A program made the position numbers and the translations under genes. A DNA stretch of 64,000 nucleotides from Corbicula japonica (taxonomy: Eukaryota > Mollusca > Bivalvia > Venerida > Cyrenidae): contig JAZAYU010000114.1 of assembly GCA_038501625.1 (NCBI GenBank), forward strand, positions 992,001-1,056,000, given 5' to 3'. Under the pieces are notes generated by a model. The model ran no database searches and was not told the DNA's origin. It saw only the letters and a program-made list of their open reading frames with translations. Within the stretch, counting starts at the first letter, position 1; every line of letters starts with the position of its first letter. Below, in pieces: positions 12,350-21,096 of this stretch.

Positions 12350-13012
12350 TTAATTTCCGGGCTGCGGATAGACATTGTCCGATCCGAACACTAGTGCTTG
12401 CAATGCTTTTTGCCAGTGCATTAGAAGAACGCTGTTCCCAAAATAAGACAAATGTGTCCCATCTGAACGAAAGAGTTGGATCTGATTAACATCAATGATA
12501 CTGTCATTATCGATGAATTTACCATTATTTTGTAACACAAGATCTTTAACAGACTTATTGAGTCTTTTTCTTTTCTTTTCTATGGCTGGTCCCGAGCCCA
12601 GACGAGCGAAGTGCCAATATCGACGTGAAAGAATAGCTGACCAGATCAATGTTACGCCCTTAAAAAGTGCTTGATATCTCAGAACCGAACACTGAATTTT
12701 ATCCACTAAATTTAACCTGGTTGCACCCTCCGATGTTAGATCATTGGAGCCACAATGGACTAGGATGATGTCTGGGTGAGGGGTGATGCTTCTCTTGGAG
12801 TCCAGCAACGTATCCAAACCGTCCAGGGTCAACCCTCTCTGCCCCATCCAGGATATCTCTACACCTTTTAGACCTAAACAAAGATTGCCGGAGCGGACTG
12901 CTGTCTGTCCAGCCCAGTGCACAATTGAAGATCCTACTATCCAAATGTGTTTTTGACCTGAAATATCTTGGTGTGTGTTAGAAACGTGGTTAAAAGAAGA
13001 AATTTGAAACAA
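12350..13012 (-). CDS. SGNH hydrolase ORF, truncated copy
   Basis: Intact 220-residue frame. It differs from the copy at 15181-15843 by six nucleotides, four silent and two replacing (C for S after SGNL; V for A before NQIQ). The same SGNH blocks are present: GSSIVHW near the start, VHCGSNDL in the middle and DGTHLSYFG near the end. Open although the neighbouring recombinase gene is broken. Confidence 0.8.
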   Translation of the reverse strand: MFQISSFNHVSNTHQDISGQKHIWIVGSSIVHWAGQTAVRSGNLCLGLKGVEISWMGQRGLTLDGLDTLLDSKRSITPHPDIILVHCGSNDLTSEGATRLNLVDKIQCSVLRYQALFKGVTLIWSAILSRRYWHFARLGSGPAIEKKRKRLNKSVKDLVLQNNGKFIDNDSIIDVNQIQLFRSDGTHLSYFGNSVLLMHWQKALQALVFGSDNVYPQPGN

Positions 13013-13118
13013 ATTGAAATGTTTGAATGAAACAACATCTTGCTTGTGCGAATACAGTAGTGGTTGAAATATACTGTATAAGCCATTTAATGCGTGACCA
13101 TGTTCAACCTGTGCTCTA

Positions 13119-13404
13119 TTAATTAAGACGAATGTACCTTAAGTAGGCATCTGACTTCCATCTGCCCATTGCCATAATTTGGCGATCTGGGACTCCTGAG
13201 CTGGCAAGATAGGTGGCACCGCCTATCCTGAAACTATGAGATCTGAAATGACCAGGGGTGTTAGTGAATGACAGAGCCTTGCGCAGAATGGATGTGAATT
13301 GGTACCTTGTAAGTGACTTTGCATTTATGTGAATAAAAAGGCTGTCATTAGCGCAAACTGGGCGGATAGACAGATAATTCCTTAGTGTGCTGACTGGACA
13401 AGAA
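13119..13404 (-). pseudogene. tyrosine recombinase, C-terminal remnant
   Basis: Corresponds to the last about 95 residues of the recombinase. It keeps HSFRIGG (H-x-x-R) and the tyrosine in AYLRYIR but lacks the first catalytic arginine and the N-terminal domain. It is fused by the junction at 13404/13405 to B-repeat sequence, which happens to stay open in the same frame. Confidence 0.8.
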
Positions 13405-13762
13405 TTTTTTGTTGAGCACACGGGGAGATACCTGAATGCACCTGTGACAACACAGTTAACAGGCAAAACAGTGACCTATGTTGGAACATAGTGTCAAGTC
13501 CCAAAAGTTACACCTAATGTGGACAGCATTTTGTAGGCCAGCCTGGATGACTCCTATCACCCGAAACAGCGGTCCTGGGAGTGAACCTTCCCTAGGCTCC
13601 CCTCTTTGCCAAGAAGTGGAGGGGGTTCCGGCAGTGGTCTGCCGTGAACCCCACCAAAACCACCAGACCAACAAGGTCACAAGACCAACTAGGTCAACAG
13701 CCAAGCATGCTTGGGAGCACGTCAAGGAAGGTGATAGGAGAACCCATCTCCCCGTGCCGCCA
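13405..13762 (-). repeat. B2 repeat
   Basis: 358 bp, matching B1 (14653-15010) at offset 1248. The left boundary joins the broken recombinase of the truncated copy; the right boundary is GTGCCGCCA. Confidence 0.82.
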
Positions 13763-14165
13763 AGCAGCCTAATGATAACCCTGCCTGCCTGGGAACAAGT
13801 CAGGGAAGGTGATAAGGCCAGGCTGATACTCCCCACAAACTGCTACAAATCTCCCCCTGTCTCACCCCCAAAATGAACTCTGTGCCGAGCAACAATTCCC
13901 CAGTAATTTTGAGTGAGCACACGTATGAGCTAAATGTTTGTCCTTGCACCAACAAACTTATTTAAAACGTATCTGAGAAAAGACTGGTGCATATTTATTT
14001 TGCAGGAACCACCGGTTTCACTACACGCATCTAAGGCATTCTGGAACTAGCTGGCCATCTGTTTTTGGCTTCACTGGAACTTCCTTGTTATTGTACCCAT
14101 CCTGAAAAGATTGAAAAAACAGAGCAGAGAGGATTCTTTAAAATAGGGGTGGGTGGGCGGGCAAT

Positions 14166-14346
14166 CAGTTTCTAAAAAACCGGATACGGAAGAGAACGGA
14201 CGGTGATGCGTAATTACTACCAACGCATGTAACTAAGTGATTACCGGAATCCGGGACATTTCGGATTCGGCCACTTAGACTCACCCACCAAGTCCAGTGA
14301 TTGATTTAACTGGGGTTATTGAATATAAAATTCTGAATAACCCTTA
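14166..14346 (-). repeat. A2 repeat
   Basis: 181 bp, matching A1 (19470-19650) with five or so substitutions. It lies between B1 and B2. The outer edge carries nested palindromes GGGTTATT/AATAACCC and GAAT/ATTC, a plausible recombinase site. Confidence 0.85.
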
Positions 14347-14652
14347 TTAAATCCAATACCTGGCCATTTACTCACACCTTGGCTAACACGGAAGAAAGTG
14401 ACGACAACATGGACAAGCGTGTCTATTCTTAACGGACTCTGATTGCCAAAGAACATGGCATTGCATTTTAAGGTATTTACACTTCCAACCCTGCACAGAA
14501 ATTTGATGTTAACTTGTCAACTGAGCACACAAGATAAGAAAAATGTTTTATACATATTTATTAGACGTACCGCAACACATTCACTATTCATATTCTTGTG
14601 ATAAAACTACAAGTGGCATATAACTGGCGACAGAGTTACACTAAAAAACAAG

Positions 14653-15010
14653 TTTTTTGTTGAGCACACGGGGAGATACCTGAATGCACCTGTGACAACA
14701 CAGTTAACTGGCAAAACAGTGACCTATGTTGGAACATAGTGTCAAGTCCCAAAAGTTACACCTAATGTGGACAGCATTTTGTAGGCCAGCCTGGATGACT
14801 CCTATCACCCGAAACAGCGGTCCTGGGAGTGAACCTTCCCTAGGCTCCCCTCTTTGCCAAGAGGTGGAGGGGGTTCCGGCAGTGGTCTGCCGTGAACCCC
14901 ACCAAAACCACCAGACCAACAAGGTCACAAGACCAACTAGGTCAACAGCCAAGCATGCTTGGGAGCACGTCAAGGAAGGTGATAGGAGAACCCATCTCCC
15001 CGTGCCGCCA
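14653..15010 (-). repeat. B1 repeat
   Basis: 358 bp, directly after the SGNH gene in element orientation. Both strands stay open for about 90 codons here, but no protein family is recognisable and the repeat is shared with B2, so it is treated as non-coding. Confidence 0.82.
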
Positions 15011-15180
15011 CTTAAAATCCTTGATTTTTACTCCACAAAAAACTATACTGGATACTTTCCAAAGAAGTAAACTGATAGGGTAAATAACTAATTAACAGGA
15101 CTTTACCCGGTCAATGTTTTTGAGGACAGTTTACGTGACATGTAGCAATGCTTTTGCCAAGAGTTTGTGTAAAATAAAAA

Positions 15181-15843
15181 TTAATTTCCGGGCTGCGGAT
15201 AGACATTGTCCGATCCGAACACTAGTGCTTGCAATGCTTTTTGCCAGTGCATTAGAAGAACGCTGTTCCCAAAATAAGACAAATGTGTCCCATCTGAACG
15301 AAAGAGTTGGATCTGATTAGCATCAATGATACTGTCATTATCGATGAATTTTCCATTATTTTGTAACACAAGATCTTTAACAGACTTATTGAGTCTTTTT
15401 CTTTTCTTTTCTATGGCTGGTCCCGAGCCCAGACGAGCGAAGTGCCAATATCGACGTGAAAGAATAGCTGACCAGATCAATGTTACGCCCTTAAAAAGTG
15501 CTTGATATCTCAGAACCGAACACTGAATTTTATCCACTAAATTTAACCTGGTTGCACCCTCCGATGTTAGATCGTTGGAGCCACAATGGACAAGGATGAT
15601 GTCTGGGTGAGGGGTGATGCTTCTCTTGGAGTCCAGCAACGTATCCAAACCGTCCAGAGTCAACCCTCTCTGCCCCATCCAGGATATCTCTACACCTTTT
15701 AGACCTAAACTAAGATTGCCGGAGCGGACTGCTGTCTGTCCAGCCCAGTGCACAATTGAAGATCCTACTATCCAAATGTGTTTTTGACCTGAAATATCTT
15801 GGTGTGTGTTAGAAACGTGGTTAAAAGAAGAAATTTGAAACAA
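15181..15843 (-). CDS. SGNH/GDSL-type hydrolase of the retrotransposon
   Basis: A separate 220-residue frame downstream of the recombinase. The SGNH family blocks can be seen: block I with the nucleophile serine in IVGSSIVHW (about residue 28), block III in VHCGSNDLT (G-x-N), and block V in SDGTHLSYFG (D-x-x-H). The family acts as esterases or acyl hydrolases; the substrate is unknown here. Hydrolase frames are known as accessory genes in some YR retrotransposons (from memory, Ngaro group). A role in the element's cycle is not established. No signal peptide is evident. The start ATG at 15843 is the first in frame. Confidence 0.8.
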   Translation of the reverse strand: MFQISSFNHVSNTHQDISGQKHIWIVGSSIVHWAGQTAVRSGNLSLGLKGVEISWMGQRGLTLDGLDTLLDSKRSITPHPDIILVHCGSNDLTSEGATRLNLVDKIQCSVLRYQALFKGVTLIWSAILSRRYWHFARLGSGPAIEKKRKRLNKSVKDLVLQNNGKFIDNDSIIDANQIQLFRSDGTHLSYFGNSVLLMHWQKALQALVFGSDNVYPQPGN

Positions 15844-15949
15844 ATTGAAATGTTTGAATGAAACAACATCTTGCTTGTGCGAATACAGTAGTGGTTGAAA
15901 TATACTGTATAAGCCATTTAATGCGTGACCATGTTCAACCTGTGCTCTA

Positions 15950-16924
15950 TTAATTAAGACGAATGTACCTTAAGTAGGCATCTGACTTCCATCTGCCCAT
16001 TGCCATAATTTGGCGATCTGGGACTCCTGAGCTGGCAAGATAGGTGGCACCGCCTATCCTGAAACTATGAGATCTGAAATGACCAGGGGTGTTAGTGAAT
16101 GACAGAGCCTTGCGCAGAATGGATGTGAATTGGTACCTTGTAAGTGACTTTGCATTTATGTGAATAAAAAGGCTGTCATTAGCGCAAACTGGGCGGATAG
16201 ACAGATAATTCCTTAGTGTGATGACTGGACAAGAATTGTTGCCTTGAGCTGGTATTTGTATTGTGGATGAATTACCCTTTTGATCAGTTTTTGACCATCT
16301 TATAAAAACTTGCACATGTGAATCTGCCAGCTGAATGTCTTGTAACCTAATTGTTTTATGAAAGCTAGACTTGTTGCTGGGAACAGTGAATTCTGAGACC
16401 CTTAGAAGAGCAAAAAAAGCTAAAGAAAAGGCTGCCGCAAACAAATTTTGCTCGTAGCTGTTGTCACAAATGTTATATAGGGACTGAATTAACCTAAGAA
16501 GAAGGGCAGGGGTGACGGGGGCCCTAATATCTTTATGTGAACCGCCTTCTCTACGGCGGAGGCCTTCAATTGCCTTATACACCATGAAAGATGTTGTGGG
16601 GTCTGAAAAACCCCGAATTTTGTGGGCATATGCGATTCCTGACAAATAAGTTGATATTGATGCGGACGAGACACCCCGCCATGCGGAGAATGCAATAAAA
16701 TGCAGCAGATCCTGTAAGGAAACGGGCCATATCTGAGGGAGGTTGTATGCCATACGAAAAGAACTAAAGGTTTCTATACCAGAATTGTAGGTTTTCCTGG
16801 TATTGTATGCAATTGAATTGTCAATCAGGTCTGTTGCGATGCCTGTTAGACATTCCAGACTAGGTGGGGGATCTTGGACGGACAGAGTTCTGCTTCTGGA
16901 GCTGCCTGTCTGAACCTGCTCCAC
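15950..16924 (-). CDS. tyrosine recombinase (YR)
   Basis: 324 residues. The N-terminal half is a core-binding-like helical domain (NTRKTYNSGIETF, about 40-55). The catalytic half shows the first arginine in LLRVSEFT (about 175), the H-x-x-R box in HSFRIGGATYL (about 290) and the nucleophile tyrosine near the end in DAYLRYIR. All visible members of the R-H-R-Y set are present, so it looks catalytically intact. In DIRS/Ngaro elements this enzyme replaces the DDE integrase and inserts a circular intermediate. The frame overlaps the RNase H frame by 79 bp in a different register and starts at the ATG at 16924. Confidence 0.88.
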   Translation of the reverse strand: MEQVQTGSSRSRTLSVQDPPPSLECLTGIATDLIDNSIAYNTRKTYNSGIETFSSFRMAYNLPQIWPVSLQDLLHFIAFSAWRGVSSASISTYLSGIAYAHKIRGFSDPTTSFMVYKAIEGLRRREGGSHKDIRAPVTPALLLRLIQSLYNICDNSYEQNLFAAAFSLAFFALLRVSEFTVPSNKSSFHKTIRLQDIQLADSHVQVFIRWSKTDQKGNSSTIQIPAQGNNSCPVITLRNYLSIRPVCANDSLFIHINAKSLTRYQFTSILRKALSFTNTPGHFRSHSFRIGGATYLASSGVPDRQIMAMGRWKSDAYLRYIRLN

Positions 16925-17391
16925 TGCGAACGAGAAATGGCATCGGCTATAACGTTAACTTTTGATGGAATGTAACGGGCTTTGATTGAAATGTTCTGTG
17001 TTAACATAACCAAAACTAGTTTTCTTACTAGATTCATAACTTTGTCGGACTTGCAGGTGAGTTTATTAATGACCTGAACCACTGCCTGATTGTCTACATT
17101 AAACATTAGCTTCTTATTGCAAAGGAGATCAGCCCATGTGATCACTGCTGCCACTACTGGAAAAAATTCCAACAGTGTCATGTCTCTAGTCAGGCCAGAC
17201 TCTACCCAACTGTTAGGCCATGCTCCATGTGCCCATTTCCCAGCAAAATATATACCGAAACCTCCCTTAGCACCACCCGCACTATCAGTGAAAAGCTCAA
17301 TGCTCTCGTTGGAAGCCCAGTTTGCATCTGATATAACTGTGATACCATTGAAGTGATCAAGAAAGTGCAACCAAATACCCAAGTCATTTTT
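16846..17391 (-). CDS. RNase H domain of pol
   Basis: In the same frame as the RT but separated from it by TAA-ACA-TAA (17400-17392). Four acidic RNase H positions are recognisable: D in LFTDSAGG, E in LLEFFPV, D in FNVDNQAV and D in VIADAISR. It degrades the RNA strand during reverse transcription. It has no own ATG upstream of the domain, so expression needs readthrough, or the stops are inactivating mutations. Confidence 0.82.
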   Translation of the reverse strand, partial: KNDLGIWLHFLDHFNGITVISDANWASNESIELFTDSAGGAKGGFGIYFAGKWAHGAWPNSWVESGLTRDMTLLEFFPVVAAVITWADLLCNKKLMFNVDNQAVVQVINKLTCKSDKVMNLVRKLVLVMLTQNISIKARYIPSKVNVIADAISRSQWSRFRQAAPEAELCPSKIPHLVWNV

Positions 17392-17397
17392 TTATGT

Positions 17398-18525
17398 TTA
17401 AAGTAATTCTGATCTTGTGATAAGGCTTTTTGATCCTATTGTCGAGTTGATAAGCCTACGACAAAATGCTCGGCCTGGGGCAATAACCCTACATGCAAAG
17501 TTTAGCAAACCTAGCAGGGACTGCATTTCTTTTAAGGTAATTTTTTTTGACTGGGTGACCTTTGTTATTGCTTCTTTTAATTTAGAAATTTTTTCCTGGG
17601 GAAGTTTCATAACCATATCGATAGTGTCTAGTTCAACACCTAAGAAAACTAGGTTTGTAGTAGGTGGGACTGTTTTCTCCAATGCCAGAGGAACCCCAAA
17701 ATTATTGCAAATCTCCTGAAAGCAATTGAGGGTACGCCCTGGTAATTCACACCAGGCTGGCTCTCCAAACAAAAAATCATCTAAATAGTGTAATATTTCT
17801 TCATTGCCAGTTTCATTCTGAACTGCCCAGTGCAGGAAACAGGCGAACTTTTCCCAAGTCGCGCAACTGATCGAGGAGCCAAATGGGAGCATCTTATCAA
17901 AGAAATACATAGTTTTTGTATCAGTTTGGATTTTGAATCCCAACAAATCAAAATCTGTGGGGGCTATGGGCAGCAAGCGGAAGGCTGACTTGATATCCGT
18001 CTTGCTTAGCAATGCCCCTTTACCTAATTTAAAAATCATGTCAGCCGCTTGATCAATAGTTGCGTAGGAAACTGAGCATAAACGGTCATCAATGTGATCA
18101 TTGATTGAACTGTTTTGTGGGTAAGACAGGTGGTGAATTAATCTATAATCCCCATCTTTTTTTGGTACTAAACCTACGGGGGAGACTTGAAGTGTACTAA
18201 AAGGCTTTTCTAAAAAGGGGCCAGCCACCCTGCCTGCCTTGATTTCTTTTAGAATTTTTTCTGCAAGAACATGAGGTAACTGTTTGGCACTCAATAAGTT
18301 AGGTGAATCCCTGGATTCTCTAGGGCCAGAATAATAGAGAGGAAAACCAGAAGTTAGACCAGAAATCAATTCATGTTTAGTATTATGAGGGTATGAATGT
18401 AATGAGTTAACCAAATTTTCTGTTATTAGGGGTGTGTGTCCTAGCTGCCAGCGTGTACTAGATTTAATGCTGATTGGATTTGCACTGAGGTTTTCTGTGG
18501 CTGCCTCCACAGTCCCTACATGCAT
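17398..18525 (-). CDS. reverse transcriptase
   Basis: 375 residues. RT motifs in order: VPKKDGDYRLIHHLS (fingers), SKTDIKSAFRLLPI (motif A aspartate), LPFGSSISCATWEKF (motif B), LHYLDDFLF (catalytic YxDD), then LVFLGVELD (thumb side). It overlaps the gag frame by 62 bp in another register, consistent with frameshifting or reinitiation. The frame ends in TAA at 17400-17398, before the RNase H domain. Confidence 0.88.
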   Translation of the reverse strand: MHVGTVEAATENLSANPISIKSSTRWQLGHTPLITENLVNSLHSYPHNTKHELISGLTSGFPLYYSGPRESRDSPNLLSAKQLPHVLAEKILKEIKAGRVAGPFLEKPFSTLQVSPVGLVPKKDGDYRLIHHLSYPQNSSINDHIDDRLCSVSYATIDQAADMIFKLGKGALLSKTDIKSAFRLLPIAPTDFDLLGFKIQTDTKTMYFFDKMLPFGSSISCATWEKFACFLHWAVQNETGNEEILHYLDDFLFGEPAWCELPGRTLNCFQEICNNFGVPLALEKTVPPTTNLVFLGVELDTIDMVMKLPQEKISKLKEAITKVTQSKKITLKEMQSLLGLLNFACRVIAPGRAFCRRLINSTIGSKSLITRSELL

Positions 18526-19423
18526 GTCGGTACCTGCAATTAGGGAAAAAAGGACAGCTGTTACCTGAATTGAAATAGTTGCATGTTAAATGCTGTGAAG
18601 TTGGTAAATTTTTGAAAGATTTGGCTCCTTTCTTTTGAAAGTGTGACTGAATATTATTATTTTGAGGTTGGAGTGATGTGGATGCCTGATTTTGATTTGA
18701 ACTGTTGACGAAAATCAGCCATAGCTCTAAATTAATGTTACCCCAGGATGCTTGGGGGTTCTGTGACATGAACTGGCGAAAATGTTCATCGTACATCCAC
18801 CATGTAGGTGACCTTGTAGCCGCCAGCCTTATATCCCTAAAATATTTCAGGAGCTCTTGAGCCCTGGTCCTGAATTTTTCTAAGAAAACACTCATGAAAA
18901 CAATAAAAGCAGACGACCATTGTTCAATCGTTAGCTTGCATGAAGCAGACTGATTCGAAGGCGCCACACACAACTTGCCATTTCGAATTCTAATTTCACC
19001 AGCACGGTCAGACATATCTACTAGTTCTCTAGCTGATTTCAATAGAATTGACATGTCAATATATTCTCCTGCCCATATTTTGTCCTTAACACTGGCAGGG
19101 ATAATGGACCCAATTGGCGTGAAAATGCTAACAAATTCTGGACCGTTAACATGGGTTGGCACTGCAGAGGACGTACCAAGAAATTGAGGATCATCATCCA
19201 TACTGTTAACAGGTAATACTGGAGGTGGAGGGAAAACAAAAATACCGTCTTCACTCCCTGAACCATTACCTGACGAGGTCGTGGCCGCTTCCGCTTGGGG
19301 TTCCTGCCTTTGACTTGGAATCTCCGCCACCAATCTCTGACTCTGGGGACTATCCGTACATCTTCGTCTCTTCCCCTGACCTCTTGTTCCCGCTCCTCGT
19401 TTTAATAACCTTTTAGGAGGCAT
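18464..19423 (-). CDS. gag-like protein with zinc-binding tail
   Basis: 319 residues from the ATG at 19423 (MPPKRLLKRG). The frame is open upstream to 19588, but that part lies inside the A1 repeat, so the downstream ATG is preferred. A basic N-terminus (KRGAGTRGQGKRRR), a Ser/Gln-rich linker, a helical middle (about 140-260), and a C-terminal CCCH-type finger (C-x8-C-x5-C-x3-H) followed by a CRDC-GGSH-type knuckle. Probably the nucleic-acid-binding structural protein of the element. Confidence 0.78.
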   Translation of the reverse strand: MPPKRLLKRGAGTRGQGKRRRCTDSPQSQRLVAEIPSQRQEPQAEAATTSSGNGSGSEDGIFVFPPPPVLPVNSMDDDPQFLGTSSAVPTHVNGPEFVSIFTPIGSIIPASVKDKIWAGEYIDMSILLKSARELVDMSDRAGEIRIRNGKLCVAPSNQSASCKLTIEQWSSAFIVFMSVFLEKFRTRAQELLKYFRDIRLAATRSPTWWMYDEHFRQFMSQNPQASWGNINLELWLIFVNSSNQNQASTSLQPQNNNIQSHFQKKGAKSFKNLPTSQHLTCNYFNSGNSCPFFPNCRYRHACRDCGGSHRKPQCKSNQH

Positions 19424-19469
19424 ATTTTGCGTGAATTCAACGCGATATTCTTTACCAAAATTTCGCAAG

Positions 19470-19650
19470 CAGTTTCTAAAAAACCGGATACGGAAGAGAA
19501 CGGACGGTGATGCGTAATTACTACCAACGCATGTAACTAAGTGATTACCGGTATCCGGGACATTTCGGATTCGGCCGCTTAGACTCACCCACCGAGTCTA
19601 GTGATTGATTTAACTGGGGTTATTGAATATAAAATTCTGAATAACCCTTA
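19470..19650 (-). repeat. A1 repeat (5' terminus of element)
   Basis: 181 bp. The outer boundary is TAAGGGTTATTCAG on the minus strand. Beyond 19650 the similarity to A2 stops abruptly, marking the element end. Confidence 0.85.
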
Positions 19651-19754
19651 ATATATTTTTAATAAAATTGTACAAATTGTTTGGCTCTAAAATACTACAG
19701 TTGGTTATTTATTTGTTTTTGAGCCAAAACTGGATAGAAATTTATATCTGCATT

Positions 19755-20030
19755 TTTTATTCCCACACAAAGTGGGAGGCATATAGAGTTGCACTCCTCT
19801 GTCTGTACATATGTCCCCCAAATCTTGTTGCATCAACTTATCATTAACTATCAGGCGGATTTCTTTCAAACTTGCATAGATGATCAAGCGGGATGTGTAG
19901 ATGATCGTAAAGAAAAGATTTTTTTGTGACCATTTTTACCAGAGTTATGGTCCTTTGTTACAAATGTTGTTATAGCAGTGGGGGCATCAGTGTCCGGGGA
20001 CACATGTGTTTGAATGGTTATAATTTTGTG
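19755..20030. repeat. dispersed repeat, CAAATCTTGTTGCATCAAC family
   Basis: Related to 28050-28450 and, reversed, to the window end at 63935-64000. Shared words are CATATAGAGTTGCACT and AACTATCAGGCGGAT. Confidence 0.65.
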
Positions 20031-20112
20031 TTTGAATGATAATGATTTTGGGGCTCGTATAAGAGGTTGTCAATGAGAACTGTAAATTTGTAAAATAAGA
20101 ATGTAATCTTAC

Positions 20113-20453
20113 CTATGTGAGGTAGAGGTGCACATACATAATGCACAAGCTACCTCATCATGGTCCTTACAGAATGCTGAGATCACCTCCAACGGGTGCT
20201 GGGCACATCTCTGTGTAGGGTAACTTGGCAGAGACCTGTCTGACCCTGTAGACTGGTAGTCAGCTTTATCCTTTATTGTATGTCCCTTCATGATGTTAAA
20301 TTTCTGATGTAAGCCCACACATGGTGTACAGTAGTAATCCTTGCAGTCAAGACAATATTTGTCTGCATCTGTTCTCCTGTTTTCTTGAAGACACAGACAA
20401 CATTTTATGCTTTTAATCTCGTCAGACATAAATTCACTCCCACCTGTAGCCAT
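20113..20453 (-). CDS. first exon of a second B-box protein gene
   Basis: Starts MATGGSEFMSDEI and contains two zinc-binding B-box modules: CCLC...CLDC...YYC.PC...H..H, then CAQHPLEVISAFCKDHDEVAC..C. The second B-box runs to the exon end. A consensus donor AG|GTAAGA follows at 20112, and the frame hits TAA only inside the intron. No continuation exon is visible: downstream, on the minus strand, comes the retrotransposon. The sequence is clearly different from the tandem pair at 1.6-9.2 kb. Either the next exon lies beyond the element and gap, or the gene is interrupted. Confidence 0.7.
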
Positions 20454-21030
20454 TGTTGCTGATTTATACTTCCTTTATAAACCTACAGTGGTATGCATTA
20501 TCAGTAGGTCTTGTGAGTACAAAGTCGATCAACATTTACCATATCAGTAAAATATGTGAAATTGATCTACCTGATGTGAATTTAAACTCAAATTAAACTG
20601 CTGGTAGTGTTAAAGTTTTAATCTAGAAGTTTTGTTCCAGTTGCCTTAAGTTAGTTAATAAAGTTGACAAGACAAAAAACAGATAAAGATATGAAAATTG
20701 TCAAATTTAAGTTACTTATGCCTGAAACTTACTGTTGCTTATATCTTTGGAATTACATAACAGTTACTCTCCTTTTCCCACAATACTTGGAAAAAATTGA
20801 TAACCTGAATCAACAAAACTGTGTATGTCAACAAGAATGATAACTCCTGATTGGATATTTTTTTGTTTCTTCCCCCTTTTTTAATGGCTTAAATTTCAAA
20901 CTTAATATTCTTCATTACTTTCAAAGTGCATGTCCTATATTTACAATTCCAAGATATAAAACGTCTGATTGATAATGATTGTTTATGGTCAGTAGATGAC
21001 CTGCTGTTTATATGTTGTTGTTTATTTCAG

Positions 21031-21096
21031 CCATAGAAGAGCAGTTGTGTAAATTCCAGTGTTATGAGTGTCCCAAGCGTTTCAGAACAGCGGCTG
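21031..21096 (+). CDS. zinc-finger gene exon a
   Basis: Acceptor TTTATTTCAG, donor G|GTAAGA. Encodes EEQLCKFQCYECPKRF and ends with one base of the next codon. Confidence 0.75.

Larger units (their letters stand above)
11202..13404 (-). mobile_element. truncated second copy of the Ngaro-like element
   Basis: Matches 14033-16235 at a constant offset of 2831 bp with about a dozen substitutions and no indels noticed (about 99.5% identity). It contains the 3' part of the recombinase gene, the SGNH hydrolase gene, a B repeat (11822-12179) and an A repeat (11335-11515). The 5' two thirds (gag, RT, RNase H, start of the recombinase) are absent: the recombinase stops at 13404 and abuts the B2 repeat of the main copy. 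The outer end is lost in the N gap. Confidence 0.85.
13405..19650 (-). mobile_element. Ngaro-like tyrosine-recombinase retrotransposon
   Basis: About 6.2 kb, read on the minus strand: A1 (19650-19470), gag, RT, RNase H, tyrosine recombinase, SGNH hydrolase, B1 (15010-14653), A2 (14346-14166), B2 (13762-13405). Split direct repeats plus a tyrosine recombinase instead of an integrase place it in the DIRS/Ngaro order. The absence of a visible methyltransferase domain and the order RT-RH-YR favour Ngaro. Such elements are thought to integrate a circular DNA through the recombinase, without target duplication. Two features are atypical: unique spacers of 306 bp (B1-A2) and 403 bp (A2-B2), where directly abutting repeats are expected. 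Pol has in-frame stops between RT and RNase H, so this copy is probably not autonomous as read. Confidence 0.85.

Noticed and set aside
11873..15083. Frames of about 60-130 codons on both strands in the B repeats
   Set aside because: Both strands are open, no family is recognisable, and the segment is a non-coding terminal repeat of the retrotransposon.
13119..19650. Simple nested insertion of the full element into the truncated copy
   Set aside because: The 5' remainder of the supposed host copy is absent beyond 19650.
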